In this document: positions 10,714 to 24,900 of the stretch, piece after piece | How positions within the stretch are numbered: the first letter of the stretch is position 1 | How the letters are laid out: the number at the start of each line of letters is the position of its first letter | From: Malurus cyaneus samueli | Taxonomy: Eukaryota > Chordata > Aves > Passeriformes > Maluridae | DNA length: 64,000 nt | Reading direction: 5' to 3' | Assembly (NCBI GenBank): GCA_009741485.1 | Contig: CM019219.1 | Location: forward strand, 29,323,250 to 29,387,249 | The notes under the pieces: generated by a model | Told to the model about the DNA's origin: nothing | Database searches by the model: none | The model's input: the letters and a program-made list of their open reading frames with translations, nothing else | Program-made: the position numbers and the translations under genes

Positions 10714-13436
10714 TTGCCAGGCAGGAGAAGTGCCCAGGGAGGCTCTTCAGATAGGGTATAGTTTCTTTTGTCTTTTCCAATCGCTCAGCCATCAAAAGAA
10801 TGACTTGGTAATCAGTGTATGCAGCAACAAAACGGGAAAGAAAAATTCTCCAAGAAAGGAAACAAAAGGAGAAACTTTAACCCACAACAAGAACCAAAAA
10901 GGCACTGAATCAAAGCTGGGCTTTACTGCAACACAACTCTGAGCTATCCACACAGCTGTACAAATGGACAAAAAAAACTGAAAGTCAAAGTGGTGCTCAG
11001 CCAACCCCTCTCTTGCTCATCATGGATCCCTCCTTCCCTACAAACCTGCTCTCAGGCTAAGAATTCTCACCTTTTCAGATGCGGTAACTTTATAAAATTC
11101 ACTTGGAGCTTCCCTCAGAAATATTGCCCTGTTACTCCAAAGGCTCTTCTATGAGAAATCAGTCCCCAGCTTAGGAAGCTCCAGAAGTTTCTCTCAGATG
11201 AGCATGTTCAGCTGTTCCCAATGAAAATGCCTTCTACCCTCCTCCAACACGCTCCACCTGAGCAAAGGCTACCATGGCCAACAAGGAAATTAAGTGACCT
11301 TTCTCCCTGCCTCTGAGCCAAAATATAATGTACTGTAACATTCAGTAAAGAGTAAACAATTTAATAATGAAAATTATGCTATCGATCTTACCATCCCAGA
11401 ACATCAAAAGTCACATTTTATATCACAGTTCATAGATCAAAACCACCAGAATAACTTGTGTTTTTCTTCTTTGTAGTTTCAGGAACTTCAGGCTATTTTC
11501 TAGGTTGCCTTATGTATGACTTCAGCACAAGCTAACGAGATATTGAGTGAGAAATCATTAGCAGCTGGTCAAGTAAAACCACTCCATCAATCATTTTCAT
11601 TTCCTTAATGTCAACAATTCTAATTTCAGCTCTGGGAAAAAATTGTGTTTCAAACTGTGAAATACATCATATAACACAGTGACATTTGATAGTATGCTTT
11701 TAGATTCTCAAGTTTATGGTGAAAAAGTCAGTTCAACACATAATGAAGTCATTCTTCCTAAATAACCACCAAACCAAATTTTGGGGGGGAAAAAAGTGCC
11801 TCCTCTAGAGAAGGCAAACAAACTCCCATTTATTCCTGAATAAATCCATCCTTTTGTGTCTAAAGCACCAGTAAAAATTCTGGAAGAACTGCAAAGCTGT
11901 CTTGTGTTGTCTGTTTACAAATACATGTAAACAGGCTGTTCTGTATTCCAGAGAGTGAAACATCAACCAATGGCTACCAAAGGACCTTTCAGGAGTCACA
12001 GCTTCAGCACCGTGCCCTGTTCCAGTTTTGCTGGTGCTGTTTAATGCAGACACGCTTTTGGAAACAGCGTTCCCACAAGAGCTGGCCCTGCTGTTTGGCA
12101 CAAGTTCCCGAGGAGCGAAGAACTGCAATCAGTCACACAAAATCCCATCAGTGCCCACACACATTTCTGTGCTCAGGACAGGCACAGTGTGACAGGCTCC
12201 TGGGGTGGCACAGCACTAACTTTTCCTTTCAGGGGTCTGCAGCAGAGGCATCCTTCACCTCTAAAGCTGGGTTTACTGAGCTTTCTGATTATTAGAATAG
12301 GAAAAATATTGAACAATGCAATTTTCTGAGAAAGAAAGCTCAGGTGGCCAAGTGACTGCAGTGACTGTGTCCCCCTCATGTCTACCCTGACACATGAGCA
12401 GGTTACTCTTTCCTTGTTCCCTAATCCAACCTTGCAGCACCATCCAGTTTGTATCCTCTCGAACCCCAGGAAAATCTCCATTCAAGTTTCAGGCAATGGC
12501 CACTCCACATGGACATGCAAGCCTGGGCAGCCCTCTGCCTCCCAGCTGTGCCTCAGCCACAACACCAGCTTCCTCACCCCGTTTTATGTTAACACTGGGG
12601 AATTACTGGGGATTTCTGCCATCCAACCAAATTACAAAAAGATTTGGCTGGTTGGTTTTTTTTTACAGCGCATATCCATTCACTTCAGAAAAAAATGTTA
12701 TTATGAGGGAAGAGCTCTCATATTACATTACACAAATGCAATTTGGTTGCTAAAGTTTTAATCTTGTACAGCAAAATTCCTATTTTCTATTTCTTGTACT
12801 TAAGTTACAGTTTATGAACAGATTATAGGATGCAAAATTGTTAGGTAGATTCTAAAATTAAATTTAGATCAATCTTTCTAATGTAGTTATAAATTTGTCA
12901 GGATACAAAAACTCCTGCTGATATGATAAGCTGAATCATTGTTAAACGTCCTATTTTCATGGAAATAGCTCATGAGGAAATAAACTCCTAGTATGCCTAC
13001 AACTATTAATAGCTTCTTTTATCAACCAGCCTACCCCAGATGCTTGAGCACAAAACTGTAGAAAGGACAGATGATTATCTGTAGATGCCTGGAAGTTTAA
13101 AAGCCCCACCAAATTTCAGTCTAGTTTGGATCACTGCATACAAAAAGCATTCACTGCTACCAACCTACACTAATCTGATGGGAAAAGCAATTTGTAGTAA
13201 GAAAATGCAGTATGAAGACAGGGAATATTACTTTAATAAAGCTGTAAACCAATCCTCAGTGGGGCTAGGAGGGAGCTCATGGTCACTTTGTGCATCCTGA
13301 GCACTCTGAAACAGCCCACGTGTTCCTAGAACTCCCAAGCAGATGCTGGGCAGCCCAACCAGTCTCAAAGGTGTGCCATGACCAACTATCTGTGGCCCCC
13401 CAAGGGAATCTGTACCACTGCTTACTCATCTTTATG

Positions 13437-13456
13437 GTTGGGTTTTTTAACCCAAC
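13437..13456. repeat. Short hairpin, 8-bp arms, T4 loop
   Basis: GTTGGGTT and AACCCAAC flank TTTT. This is a simple perfect inverted repeat. Confidence 0.5.
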
Positions 13457-13893
13457 ACTGCACAGATTTTGCCTTTTGCCAATTACATTTATCTTTCTCT
13501 GAACAGATATGCAGAATAGCTCAGCAACTTACACCTTATGCAAACCTCTTCCAGATCTGAAAATCCCAGCATGTTCCTCTTCACCTCTTTCCTTCTGTTA
13601 CCCAGACTCAGTTAAGTCAGCTGCTACCTCCTTCTATGTTCTAAAATCCTTGCTTCATTTGATTCCTCTTATCAGCCCTTCTTACTCTTTAGCTGTGATG
13701 CCCAAAATTTCCTGCTGAGCTGAGCCCTACTGACAGTTAACTTCATCTCTGATTTTCATATGGCATTGGGAGCTGTAGAGCAGTACCACTGCTAAGCCAC
13801 AAATCCTGCATTTCTATGTACACAATGAACTTCTTCCCAAGGGTAATTGTTTGCACTTAACCAAACTGAAAAAAAAATTAAAACAAAAATAAA

Positions 13894-13907
13894 GGGGGGG
13901 GGGGGGG
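13894..13907 (+). repeat. Poly(G) run of 14
   Basis: Fourteen consecutive G follow an A-rich stretch. Such runs can form G-quadruplexes and are prone to length error in sequencing, so the exact length is uncertain. Confidence 0.8.
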
Positions 13908-16361
13908 AAATCTTTTTATTGACCTATAAAATCCTTTGAAGTTGCACCAGTGTAGCCTCATTCAAACTCTCAGTATTTTCGCTCTTCATTCCCTAAGCCA
14001 TTTATTTACTTCAATTTCATTTATTGCTAATGAAAATACACCATACATGTGGGTCCCAGGCCAGTCCTTGAAGAATCACACTTCATTAAACTGTCCCAAA
14101 TTGACCTGTAGCAGATTAAATACCAATTCACTAGGAACATTATTTTTCAGTGCCCTGTATTTTCCCTCATCACAGAATAACTGAGTTTCTCAAGTTTGCT
14201 TATGAAAACATCCTCTCAGTGTGCAGCACTATGTGCAACATTACATCAGTTTACAACTTCCCTTTTAATCCCTTGCCAGCTATATTGTCAAAGAACTACA
14301 TGTATTTGGCAAAACATATTTTGAAAATACATGCTCGGGGCTCAGCACCACCTTCTTATCCTGAGCAGTTTTAGGAAATGAATATATAAGGATTTCCTGC
14401 AGCTTTTTCACAAGCATCTGAGTTAGATGGACTGACCTATGAATTCCCTGGATAAAGAAATTTATCTGTTAAGATAAACTTAGCTTTACTGTTATCTGGA
14501 AATACTCAGTTCTCACAGATGTTTACAATCAAGGCCAATGGTTCACAAACTCCTTTCTTAAATATTCCTGAACCCTTTCTGGCATATACTCACTTTACCT
14601 TATTGACTGCATTAATTTTTCCCAGCTAACTATTTACATGAAGCCTGAAGCAGGTAGGAAAGGCAGAGTATTTTTGAGTTCCTGTCTCCCATTCATAAAG
14701 GTCTTTACTTGCCCCCCTATTGACTCCTTCTAAATTACTTCCAATGTTCAGATTTGGACCCTTTCTTCACTAATAAATTTGCGAGTTACTTCTTTCTTCT
14801 AAGTGAGCAAAGATGCCTTTGGTGCTGATCAGACTATTGATTAGAGTATGCCTTGCTGCATTGTTTTTGCCACAGAATGGAGCAACGAGTCATTCTGACC
14901 TAGAAAACTCTAAAATATCTCTGTCACTTGAGCAGCCAGGCCCTACATGACTGAGGGAAGGCACAGGAGACGTGCTTCCCCATGACTCTCACGGGGACAC
15001 CGTGTTACAGAGCAATCCCGGGATGCTGCCCATTTACTGTGCCTCATTTACCTCCTCAGCCACAGGGAACATGAGGACAGAGCTATATTCCAGCTGTTTG
15101 CAAGCAATGGATGAGTCCAGATTTACAGGCTGGTCTACAGATCTCTATCACAGATATGCACACACTCTTCACTACAAGAATAATATAAATCCTTAATTAG
15201 TAATTGGAACAAAAATCTAAACCCACTCCTCCTGGTCATTTTTCCAGCCTCCCTATTTTATTTCAGTTGTAATACTTTTTTAGATCTGTAATAGTACTTT
15301 ACTAGATCTACATCTAAATAAATGCCAAGCATCACATTTGTCCAGACATGGAATAAGAAAAAGGGTTTCCTATTTGCTTATAATTCTATCAGACATCTAA
15401 AATGGCTTTGACAATGCTACAGACTAACTGGAAAACAAACAGAGCAAGAAATGAAGCACAACATCAGAAATCAGTAATACAGCTGGAGATTCTCCAGAGC
15501 AATCTTCCTTCTATTAAATTTTGCCAGTTTATCAAAAACAGAATCTTCCTTGGAAATAGAGAAAGCACAACAGATCCTCTGACAAAACAGTCATGTGTCC
15601 TGCCAGCTCTGTAAAGTGGCCTTGGGACCAAACTCAGAAAGTTTCAGATCTGCTGGTTCCAGTCTTTCTGGGAAGAACTTGGAGGTACCAGTCCCTGAGC
15701 AGTCTTGCTCTACAAAATTTCCATTCTTACAGCTGAGAGAGGCAGGTGTTCCAAGGATCACAATGAACGAGGAGCCAAACAGCCTCAGGACCTGGCAGCC
15801 CTAGCCAGTTTTTATTCAGATTTTGCATGCTCACTCACATGCAACAGCACTCTGGTTTCCCCCTGGGAGCCAGGATAATGCTTCATCTCAACAATCTGCT
15901 CAGCTGTTCCACAGCTGTTCAGGAGAGGACAGGTAAGAAACTGATAACAGCCCTGGCAATATCTGTCAGCATCACCTACGACATCCCAGAGCCTTTCATT
16001 TCAAAATCTTGCTTTAATGTCTGCTCTGCTAAACACAGAAGGTGGCTGACAGAACCTGAAAGATTATTACACCTCTTGTTTTTTAAAGTAGAAAGAAGTT
16101 TTTCTGCTTACTTCAAAGCTAGGCAATAAAACCCATGTTTCCTTGGCAACTGTAGGAGACATCACAAATGCCATTATGACCTCACCTCCTTAGCAAACAG
16201 CTACAACTGTCACACAGCATTCCATGTCTCCTTTACTTAGGCATTGTTTGGACTCCTTCAGTTCACACTTTCTACTGGAACTTTGACAAGTTTTCTTCTT
16301 TCACATCTACTGCAAACAGCAGACTGGAAATATCATGATGGAACAAAATGGTTGTGGCTGA

Positions 16362-16407
16362 TGTGCACGTGCTGTCTCATGTGCACTGTCCATAGTGCAC
16401 GTGCACA
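16362..16407. repeat. 11-bp inverted repeat carrying two CACGTG E-boxes
   Basis: TGTGCACGTGC (16362-16372) and GCACGTGCACA (16397-16407) are exact reverse complements with a 24-nt spacer. Each arm contains CACGTG (16366-16371 and 16398-16403), the canonical bHLH E-box, 32 bp apart. The right arm sits in the 12-bp palindrome GTGCACGTGCAC. E-box function is known for bHLH factors in general; use here is not shown. Confidence 0.5.
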
Positions 16408-18098
16408 CCCACTAAAGCCACGTTAATAACACAGTGCTCTTTTGCTGGATTAAGAGGAAAAGAAACACTAATCAAATTCCCAGAGAAGAGAGATTTACCT
16501 TGGGCTCCAGTTTTGTTTTCCATTAACAGCTTCCAGGGTGTATGTAATTATTATATTTCTTATTTTCTCTTATTTGCATGGAATAAAAATCGATTGTTAT
16601 TCTTCATGTCTCCTGCAAAAAGTTAAATACATTCAGGAAATGAAGGAAGGGATTTCTTTACCACTTATCTTTTTTTACAGACTGATAATTCCTCCTATAC
16701 AATACTAGGGTTTAGAAAAAAATAGAACCATTGCTACTTGATAGAAGAAGTAATCCTAGATTATTCCTGAGTATAGCCCCTAGTCAATAATAAGCTGACT
16801 TATTATTTCTTTCCATCCTTGTATAAATTTTCTTTATTTTTTGCTACTGATAATGAAACAATGGTTAAAAACCATTAAAATAATCTAAGATATCAAGGAT
16901 TTTTCCAGTAAATATAGCAATTAGAATAATTTTTAATATATTCTACTAAGTACTGCAGCTGTCTGATTTAGGACTTCTTTTTTTTGCATACTCAAAGCAA
17001 AAGAAAATGTGCCAACTGGCAACACAGGCTTAGAAAACCACAAGAAGCAGTTCTTGACAAAAGCTCATCTTGAAAGGACTAAGGCACATCTTTTTTATTA
17101 ATATGATGGGGGAGGATGGTTCAATTGTTTACTTTGCCAGCCTTCTGATTGTACACATTGGACACAAATGAAATTATACCAAATGATATTCTTCCTTTTT
17201 ACTTTTCTTAATTAAGGAAAGAAGAGTAGCACATCAGAGAAGAACACAAACAACAACTGGAAATGAATCCACAGAAAGTTAAAATAAATGGGAAGTGCCA
17301 ATAAATGGTGTTTATGACCAAAGACAAAGATACGGTTTTGGTTTTTAAGCCTTGTTTTGGTTTTCTTTTCAGAAAGAATATGGAAATATGGAATTGGGAT
17401 TTAGGTCATCAAGTTCCCAATCTCCTTTAAGTCACTGTTTTAAGATCTGGCTGAACAATTAAGACCAAGAATAACATTTTTTCTGCAATATGATGCAGTA
17501 CTGATTTAATCAAAAGTGTCCATAAGGCATTTCACATAAAATTCCATTGCTCATTCTTCATAAAAAAAAGATCAAGAGAAGTCAGGCAAGTAATTAAGTC
17601 CACAAGTCAGCTGACAACTATGCAAATATCTCCATTTCTACCAAACACAAGCCACTTCTGGTTTTATAAATTGAGAACTGCAGTATCTCATGGGTTGCTG
17701 GCTTACAAGTATCCTAAATCCAGGTAACTATAGGAAAAAGCATGTGGCTTTAGCCATGCAGTACATCTCAACAGTCAGATACTGAAATTCTCATGGACAG
17801 CTTTTAATCAACCACTTCCCAAATGACTTCTACACAGTATTTTTTATATAGATTGATTACCACAGAATTTAACACAGCAGCTCCTCTTCTTTCACCACGT
17901 GAAGATTACCAGACAGTACCCAAATGAAAGAAACTTTCATTTTACTGTTTTATGTAATTCCTTGTCCTGGCATCATCACCTGAATATCTTTTAATCTTCC
18001 ATTAGTAAATAATGGGATTTACTGTATATTGAAAGGAGCTGGCAGGGTCATCCAGGATGTTGCACAAAGACTGGAATTTATTCAAATGTTAGCATCAG

Positions 18099-18170
18099 AC
18101 TCCACATATTGGAAGACAGCAGCAATGCCTGGACATTATCCAGTCTAACCCACTGCTGAAAGCTCAGTTG
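18099..18170 (-). mobile_element. Possible degraded CR1 LINE 3' end
   Basis: On the plus strand the pattern TTGGAAG, then ATTATCCAGTCTAACCCACTGCTGAAAGC in pieces, resembles the reverse complement of a CR1 3' region (TTGGAAGGGACC, ATCCAGTCCAACCC-CTGC). The match is interrupted and short, so this would be an old, 5'-truncated copy. It is only suggestive. Confidence 0.35.
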
Positions 18171-21100
18171 TATAGGTTAAAAAAGCCAAATTGCTAAGTA
18201 TGAGTGAAAAGAACTTAAAGCATTTTGGATATGTTTTAAAATATTGTTTCTTTTAAAAGCCGTATTTAGTCTTCATTTGCCTACAAAACCAACATTCTAT
18301 GAAGAGTTTCCTGAACTATCAATTATGATTGATGTTTTTAACTAGAACTGTTACATAAACAAAAAGTAACTTTTAACCTGAAACAGAATACAAATTTTGA
18401 AATGTATTTGTACAACAAAAATCAGCTACATTATACCAGAGGACAAAACCCAAGATAAATGGGTCTGGAACAGCAGATTTCAGTAGCGTTCCCAGAAATG
18501 GCATCCTGACGTTTCAAAAAATGACCAGTCTAACAGCCTCCAGAAACCAGGAAACTGGTTGAGAAAAACTTACATAATAACAGCCATTTTCAATAAACTC
18601 TAAAAAATAGGAAAATTCTTGTACACTAAACAGCTAGGTAGATGCTGATTTAAATACTTCATTATTTATTCTTTATGCCTTTAATTACCACAATCAAGGA
18701 TTTATTTCATCTTGGGGAGAGCAAATGCTGCTTTACTGAAGGTTTCTTGAAATAAAATGAGTCTTCAGCATATATTTCCAGTGCTGTCAGGTATACTAAA
18801 TACAAATTACTGACTCTTGTAGTGAATCATCCTCCACAGAGCCACGAGTCGCTCCTCATGCCACATTGCTCCAGCACAAGCCTCAAGTTCAGATGGGATT
18901 AATCCTGAAATAGCTCGGCTCAGGCCCGTTCAATGGAAAACAGGGCTTAAGGAGAGAAAAGCTTTCATTATCCTTCTCCAGCTCACGTGCACAGATCCCA
19001 GATTACTGCAAAGTCTTTACGATCATCTCTAATCAGGTATATTTAACTGCAGCTTATTTTTCAGCTGTAAATCTATTTGGGGAATTCACTAGACTGCTTC
19101 TGTCTTTTAAGCACACTTAAGATCCTCCTCCTTAACAATTCATATCTAATTTCCCTATAAAATAAAATGTTCACTGGAAGTCAATGTTTAGAAAAATAAT
19201 TTTCAATTACACATACTGCATACAAAATGGAAGAAAGCCCTCTGTAGGAGTGTTCAAAGTCAACTCAATCAACTACTCAGACAATGTGAACAACAGAATC
19301 ATGAAAACTACATATTTTCTTGCATAAATGCCAGCATAATACGCCATATGGGCATACCAATTTTACTGGAATAAATCCTTTTTTGAAAACCATAACAGTC
19401 AATAAAGTCATAAAAAAATTTAAAAAAAACATGAATAAGAGAAGAACTGAGCGACACTTTCCACCCACACATCGAAATTCTTCTAGTTTACATTCTGACA
19501 TACCTCAATTCCAAACTTATCTGGAGCACCAGTTTGCTTAAGATGTCTCAATATGAAGAGGACAGTAAAGGAAGAGCAGTCAAATCCAGTCATTTTGTAA
19601 AAAGACACAAATACAAGTGTTTTCTATTTGTTTATGGCCCTTTACAGAAATAATAAAAAAAAAAGGATCTAAAATAAGGGGCTTTAGGAAGTCAGTTATT
19701 TGAACCCCTTGCATGAATAACCAACAGCCATTCTATTCTTGAAGATTTTAACAAGGAATTTCTTTAAACTACCTGGTTAGTTGAGTCTACACCAAGTTTG
19801 GGCTCAGTTTTTCAACCCGAGAGCAAGTACACAGACCTTAGCAAGTTAGACACGGGTGAAACAAAGTGGGAGTAACCACAAAGGATGAATCAAACACTCC
19901 CCCATTTTTATGTCCTCAAGTGCCACCAGCAACCCAGGGAAGTGTCAAAAATCTTCATCAGGAAACAATGAAGTACAAGTAATGTACTTGTCAAGTCAAG
20001 TTTGAGATATCAATATGCTTGGGGTATCTGTATGCCCTTTCACTCTCAAAGGGTAAGAATGGCAATAAAAGAGCACAGAAAACACTATCAATCACAGTCT
20101 GCACATCCAGACACTGAGCCAGATCTTATGCTGTTGAAGAGTACTCGATAGAGGTGGAGCAAGGCATTAAGCACTGCACAGCAATTAAATTTGAGAGCTG
20201 AGACCAAGAGCAAGGCCCAGAATCACACCATCAGTAAAGGACCCCTGGGTTTCCACTCATTTTCTGATTTTGAATTTCCAGTGCTCAGGTCCCAGTAAGT
20301 GAACAATTAGAGTCTGAAATCTAGAAAGACCCAGATATCCACTGTGCCCCTTTCCCTACACCTGGACCTTCCTTACGGTTTCAGAAGACTCTGCATTGCT
20401 CACCTTTTCCTTAGAGGGGTCAGCACAGTCCAGCTCGCTCCCTGTCCAGTTACCGCTTTATTTCAGGGATCCAAGCTGCTAATGTCATCCTCACAGCTCT
20501 TCAGCTGATGTGCTCAGATCCAAACATGTCTCATACCCAGAAGCTGTGGACACAAGTCTGTTGTGAAGCACCAGGCTTCAGAGAACCTTGAGGGAGCACA
20601 GTGCCATAAAGCTCCAGGAGCTGCATTCCATAAGGGTCCCAGAACACCCTACATGCAATGCAGGCTCTTCACCTCCTGCCACCAGCTCCTTCACCACCCC
20701 TGAGCAGTCCCATGCCATCTGCCACAGAGCAGATGATGCTCCTGGTCAGCCTCCTCTGGCCTTCTCTGAGGCTACATGGAGGCCAGGGTTTGATTAGCAG
20801 TAATATAAATATATACAGCATGGTCAACTTCAGTTCTTTTCCTGATCCACCTCAAGGTAACATGCATAATTATTCTCTCATTTTTTTCAAGGGAAGCAGG
20901 GCTGGTGTGAGAAGGGCTGGTTTGGCTCTGCTCCCTGCCACACACAAGGCACAGCTATGGGACAGCAGCTGCCACCATCTGTGGCACAAGAGACACAGGC
21001 ATGTCCAGACTCAATTACCAACACCTGACACAAACATTTAGGCAATCCTAATGTAAAAACCCAGTTAAAGAAACGGAAATTTTTGGAATACACAAGAAAG

Positions 21101-22297
21101 TGAAATCAGAACTAATCAGAAAAATACACTGACCCATATATAGACATACACATACATCTCCAACCTATAGCCATAATAAGCTAAGAAATGAATGAACTAA
21201 AACTGATGAAGCTCAAATATCATGAGCCAACATTCCAAAAGTAAGGAGACTGCAATTCAGGAAAGCAGTTCTCATCATAGTATCTGATCTTTCTTTACCA
21301 ACCTTAACAGCATAGGAGTGATCTTCCTTGAAACCCACAGGAGGATGCAGAATAATCATTCAGGCACACCTCTCTATTTAATTAATGAAGGCAGAGACAG
21401 CACCCCTAATCACTCAGTGCTGCTCACAACAGCCACTTCCACTCATGCTCCTTCACAACTCTATTATTGCTTCTGACACCCCAGGGAAGGGAATGTTCTC
21501 TTTGTGACTGAGTAAAAGCAGAACTCAAGAAACATGGAGTTAGTGTTGCTGCACTCCAATGATTTCAGTAACTTTTCATTGTAAAGGATGAAGAGATAAG
21601 ACAAGAGCTTGTCATTAGGAAAATCAAGTGCTTATTGCTATAATAAAATGATTGCTCCCATGGATCCATTATATCCCATTAATGCATTATTATCCACACC
21701 ACAGTATGATTCTGCCACTGATCAGCTATCCAAACCCACAGCAGTATCCTGTTACTGTATGTCCTAAAATGCAAATATATCCCCTAACAATGTATATCTA
21801 CAAGTAAACTTCAGAAAGGATAACAATAGTACACAAACAATTCCAAATAATATTTGAAACTATTTCCAAGAAAAACTATTGTCTTTCAGAAGAATTATAA
21901 ATGTATTTGCAATTTACTGTGTGTCTGAATTACTCTGTGAACAGAAAAACTTACCAGTTCTTATGGAGAGCATTTTGCTTCACTTTCTATTGTACCATTC
22001 ACTGTGATAAGGCCTCTGTGAAAAACAGACACTGACACAAAAAGCAAGTATATTCTGAAAAGGTGTTCCTCCCAGCTTGTATTAAAAACGCTTTAAAAAA
22101 TTTAACTATTTATCACTGACTCCAACAAGCTCTTAATTGCATCTGATGTCCTTGAGGCTTATTAGACACTTTAAATAATTGAGGAAAAAGTAGGAACTAC
22201 AAAAGCTGTATTCCTTATACTGTTTCAAATGTTTGGGCTAAATCCTAAGCTCAGTTCAAGCACTGAGGCCTAGTTTCAAAGAACAGACAATCAGAGC

Positions 22298-22822
22298 CTA
22301 CACAGAACTCAGGCACCCAAGCCCCCGGTAATGCTCCTGGTGAAGCTGAACACCCAGCGGGTAGGGCACATCCACCAGCAGAACGAGAGCCAGAGAAACA
22401 CTGGACATCAAAGCAGCTGCCAGGGAAGGATCTGTGGGGGTGGCATACACTAGGGGAGGTGGTTCTGAGGCAATGCAGCTCTCACTGGCAGCACTCACAT
22501 AGGAAGAAGCCTTATGCAAAGTGATCAAGCCAATGTGCCAGCAAGAAATAAGACACACACACCCAGGAAAACAAACCCTTGTGAGACTGCCACAGCTTGT
22601 GAGAGGGACTGCAGAGGGATGAAAGGACAACACATAGGCTGTGCTTGGGAACCACACACCAGGAGCAGGAGTGTGCCCTGTGGGCGAGGAAAAGCTTCCA
22701 CTGGCCTTTACAAGCTGGGGCACAGAGGCTCCAGACCTCCTCAGAGCACAGGGTACAAACCAGGAGGGTACACAGACAACCTCCCAGGAAGTATTCCATA
22801 GGAGAGCACTTGCCTGGACCAT
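22298..22822 (-). other. 174-codon open frame of unknown nature in a GC-richer intron segment
   Basis: This segment is less AT-rich than its surroundings, and the minus strand stays open for 174 codons, rich in Ser, Val, Leu and Cys. Other frames are also open over 22512-22968. I recognise no domain, no splice context that would join it to CTNNA3, and no LTR boundary or primer-binding site. It may be a decayed repeat or chance; a coding call is not justified. Confidence 0.15.
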
Positions 22823-23565
22823 ACAACAGTGTTCCCATGGAGAGGAAGGGAATCACAGTCCTCAAATTGTACTATGGTAACAAATGGCTGTCATCCATTT
22901 TTACAGCCCATTCAATTCCCAGTCCTGGATTATTGAAACTATTAATAGAAGAGCCAAAAAGAGACTGATAAATCAGCACTGTTTCCTGGATCTAGCATAT
23001 CTTCTTCAATGAATTAGAGCTGGGAAATGAAGTAATTGACACCTGATCATCTTCTCACTGAAAAACTTATTTAATGCAGTGTCAGTAATAGCAATCAACT
23101 ATTCTCAGTGAGAGTTTTTTTGTATAAACTGATACAGTGCTCTAAAAGAAACTAAAAACTTTTCATTCACTCCTGTTATGTAACCTCACATCTTCAAATC
23201 TTTTGTATTTTTTCCTTTCTGCTTCCTTGTCTTTGCCGCCTTGTGCAGTTACTGTGTTCTGCACCAAATTGTATGATACTTTCCCTTACTGCCATATTTC
23301 AATAGCTGTTTTCTGACTTTCTCAAGTGAGTAGGGTGGGTTATGTATTATTCTTTTCCTCCTCTTGTACATTATGTGTCCCTAAAACCATGATTTTTTTC
23401 TGAAATAGAAAAGAACACCACAACTTTGTTTCAAAAGTCTAAAAATTCCAGACTATTTCACTCACAATCTTGTCATTTCATGCCAGACATACACAGAGAA
23501 GTGTTCTGGAGACACACCCACAGCAACCTTTTGGACTAATATGGGATGCTGTTCACATGCTCTGT

Positions 23566-23690
23566 CTCAGAATCACTTAGGTTGCAAAAGGCTTTCAAGA
23601 CCCTTTCAAGTAGATGCCCTCCCCTATAAACTTCATCCACTTAACAGCAAATCCTGACCCACCCTAGAACAGATAATGCCAGAGAAATCT
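23566..23690 (-). mobile_element. CR1 LINE fragment, 5'-truncated
   Basis: On the plus strand, CAGAATCACTTAGGTTGCAAAAGGCTTTCAAGACC in pieces matches the reverse complement of the common avian CR1 3' end as I recall it (AGAATCATTTAGGTTGGAAAAGACCTTTAAGA). Diverged CR1-like sequence follows to about 23690. The element therefore points along the minus strand. CR1 inserts are normally 5'-truncated and carry no poly(A). The outer boundary is approximate. Confidence 0.55.
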
Positions 23691-24900
23691 GCTACAACAA
23701 CCTATCAAAAACTCAACATTCTGAGCTAACCAGAGCTGAAAAAATCTCCCTAACTCCTGTGTAAAGCACTACCAGAGAGGTTCAACAATTAATGCTGCAT
23801 TTAACAGCATTTTGAATAAAAATATTATTGCACTTTTCTTAGGTATAGGGCCCGAAAGGGAAACTGGAATTGAACAAAGCATCTGTAAATTCCACCTGCT
23901 CCCCAATAAATAAAGAGAAATATCAGAAAGTGTAATATCTGTGAGATGAAAGAACCATCTGATCTGCACAGATTATCTTAGTCCCTATATGACCTAACCC
24001 TAATGAGAATAAGACAAAGCAAACAGTCTCATCAGAACAGCTTTAGACTGTGTTAAATGCTATGATTTACAGAACAGAAAGGAATTTCATCTTTCCAAAA
24101 AAGGAACAAATATCTCTATCATACAATTGTTTTCTCAATGAGCTTGGTGAATCATCCTGAGGTATCTTTAGAAAAGAACATACAGAACATTATGCCTACA
24201 GAATGTTTATAGATGGAAAGGATGAGATTAACATTGTGTACCTACATTAACAGTATTGAGTCTCCCGTTTCAACCTTACCTCCCATAAGTAACAAGTGTC
24301 AAATCCATTTTTCAAACCTAAATGAAATATCACTTTTAGAACACAATCTATATTCCTTTTCAAACAATTCCCAGCTGAATTAACCTACAAATGTATCAAA
24401 CAATGATATTTCTGGACTTACCCAACACTCCTGTCTTCCCAATATAACAATTTAGTCATTCTTACACTTGTAAATCGGTGCTCTCCTCCTCTTCTGGTGT
24501 GAACACCCTGCCTGAAAACAACACTAACAGACTACTTACCTTTTAAGAAATAATTACTTAAACCATTGCATTCTACAGGAACAGAGATTATATTTTCAAA
24601 CTCTGGTCTAGGAAGTGGCATTATGAATTAGTAGGTCTGTTCTGAACCAGTGACAGTTCACAATAAGCAGAAAAGAACCTAAACATATACATTTCATCTG
24701 TGGTATGGCACTTTCCACAGACTTTGTACACATAATATAATATAATTCCTACTTATTCTGGGGATCTGTATTTAGGTTTCGCTTAGATTTCTGTAAACCA
24801 TCCCTTTCAAGCTTTTGAAGAGCACGCTGAGAAATGCAGGTTAACCTGTGATTGCCCCTATTCTAGGTTCAGTTGGAGGCCAGGCCGGGGGGTGACTCAC

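Larger units (their letters stand above)
2104..24900 (-). other. CTNNA3: CTNNA3 intron downstream of the 24901-25104 exon (continues past the left edge)
   Basis: No exon of a recognisable gene was found here on either strand. Most of it is unique AT-rich sequence. It contains a 36-bp tandem repeat near 4292, several short hairpins or palindromes, a TAAT-rich cluster around 5821-5890, A-rich tracts (for example 7917-7925 and 10697-10713), a 14-G run at 13894-13907, and degraded CR1 matches near 18099 and 23566. The donor GTGAGT of this intron reads on the minus strand from 24900. LRRTM3 is nested in this intron in opposite orientation. Confidence 0.75.

Noticed and set aside
10681..10740. Poly(A) run considered as a processed-pseudogene tail
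   Set aside because: No cDNA-like sequence on either side and no target-site duplication were seen.
22298..22968. Considered as a solo LTR of an endogenous retrovirus because it is GC-richer and has TG near one end
   Set aside because: No clear TG...CA ends with a target-site duplication, no convincing poly(A) signal placement and no internal retroviral sequence were seen.
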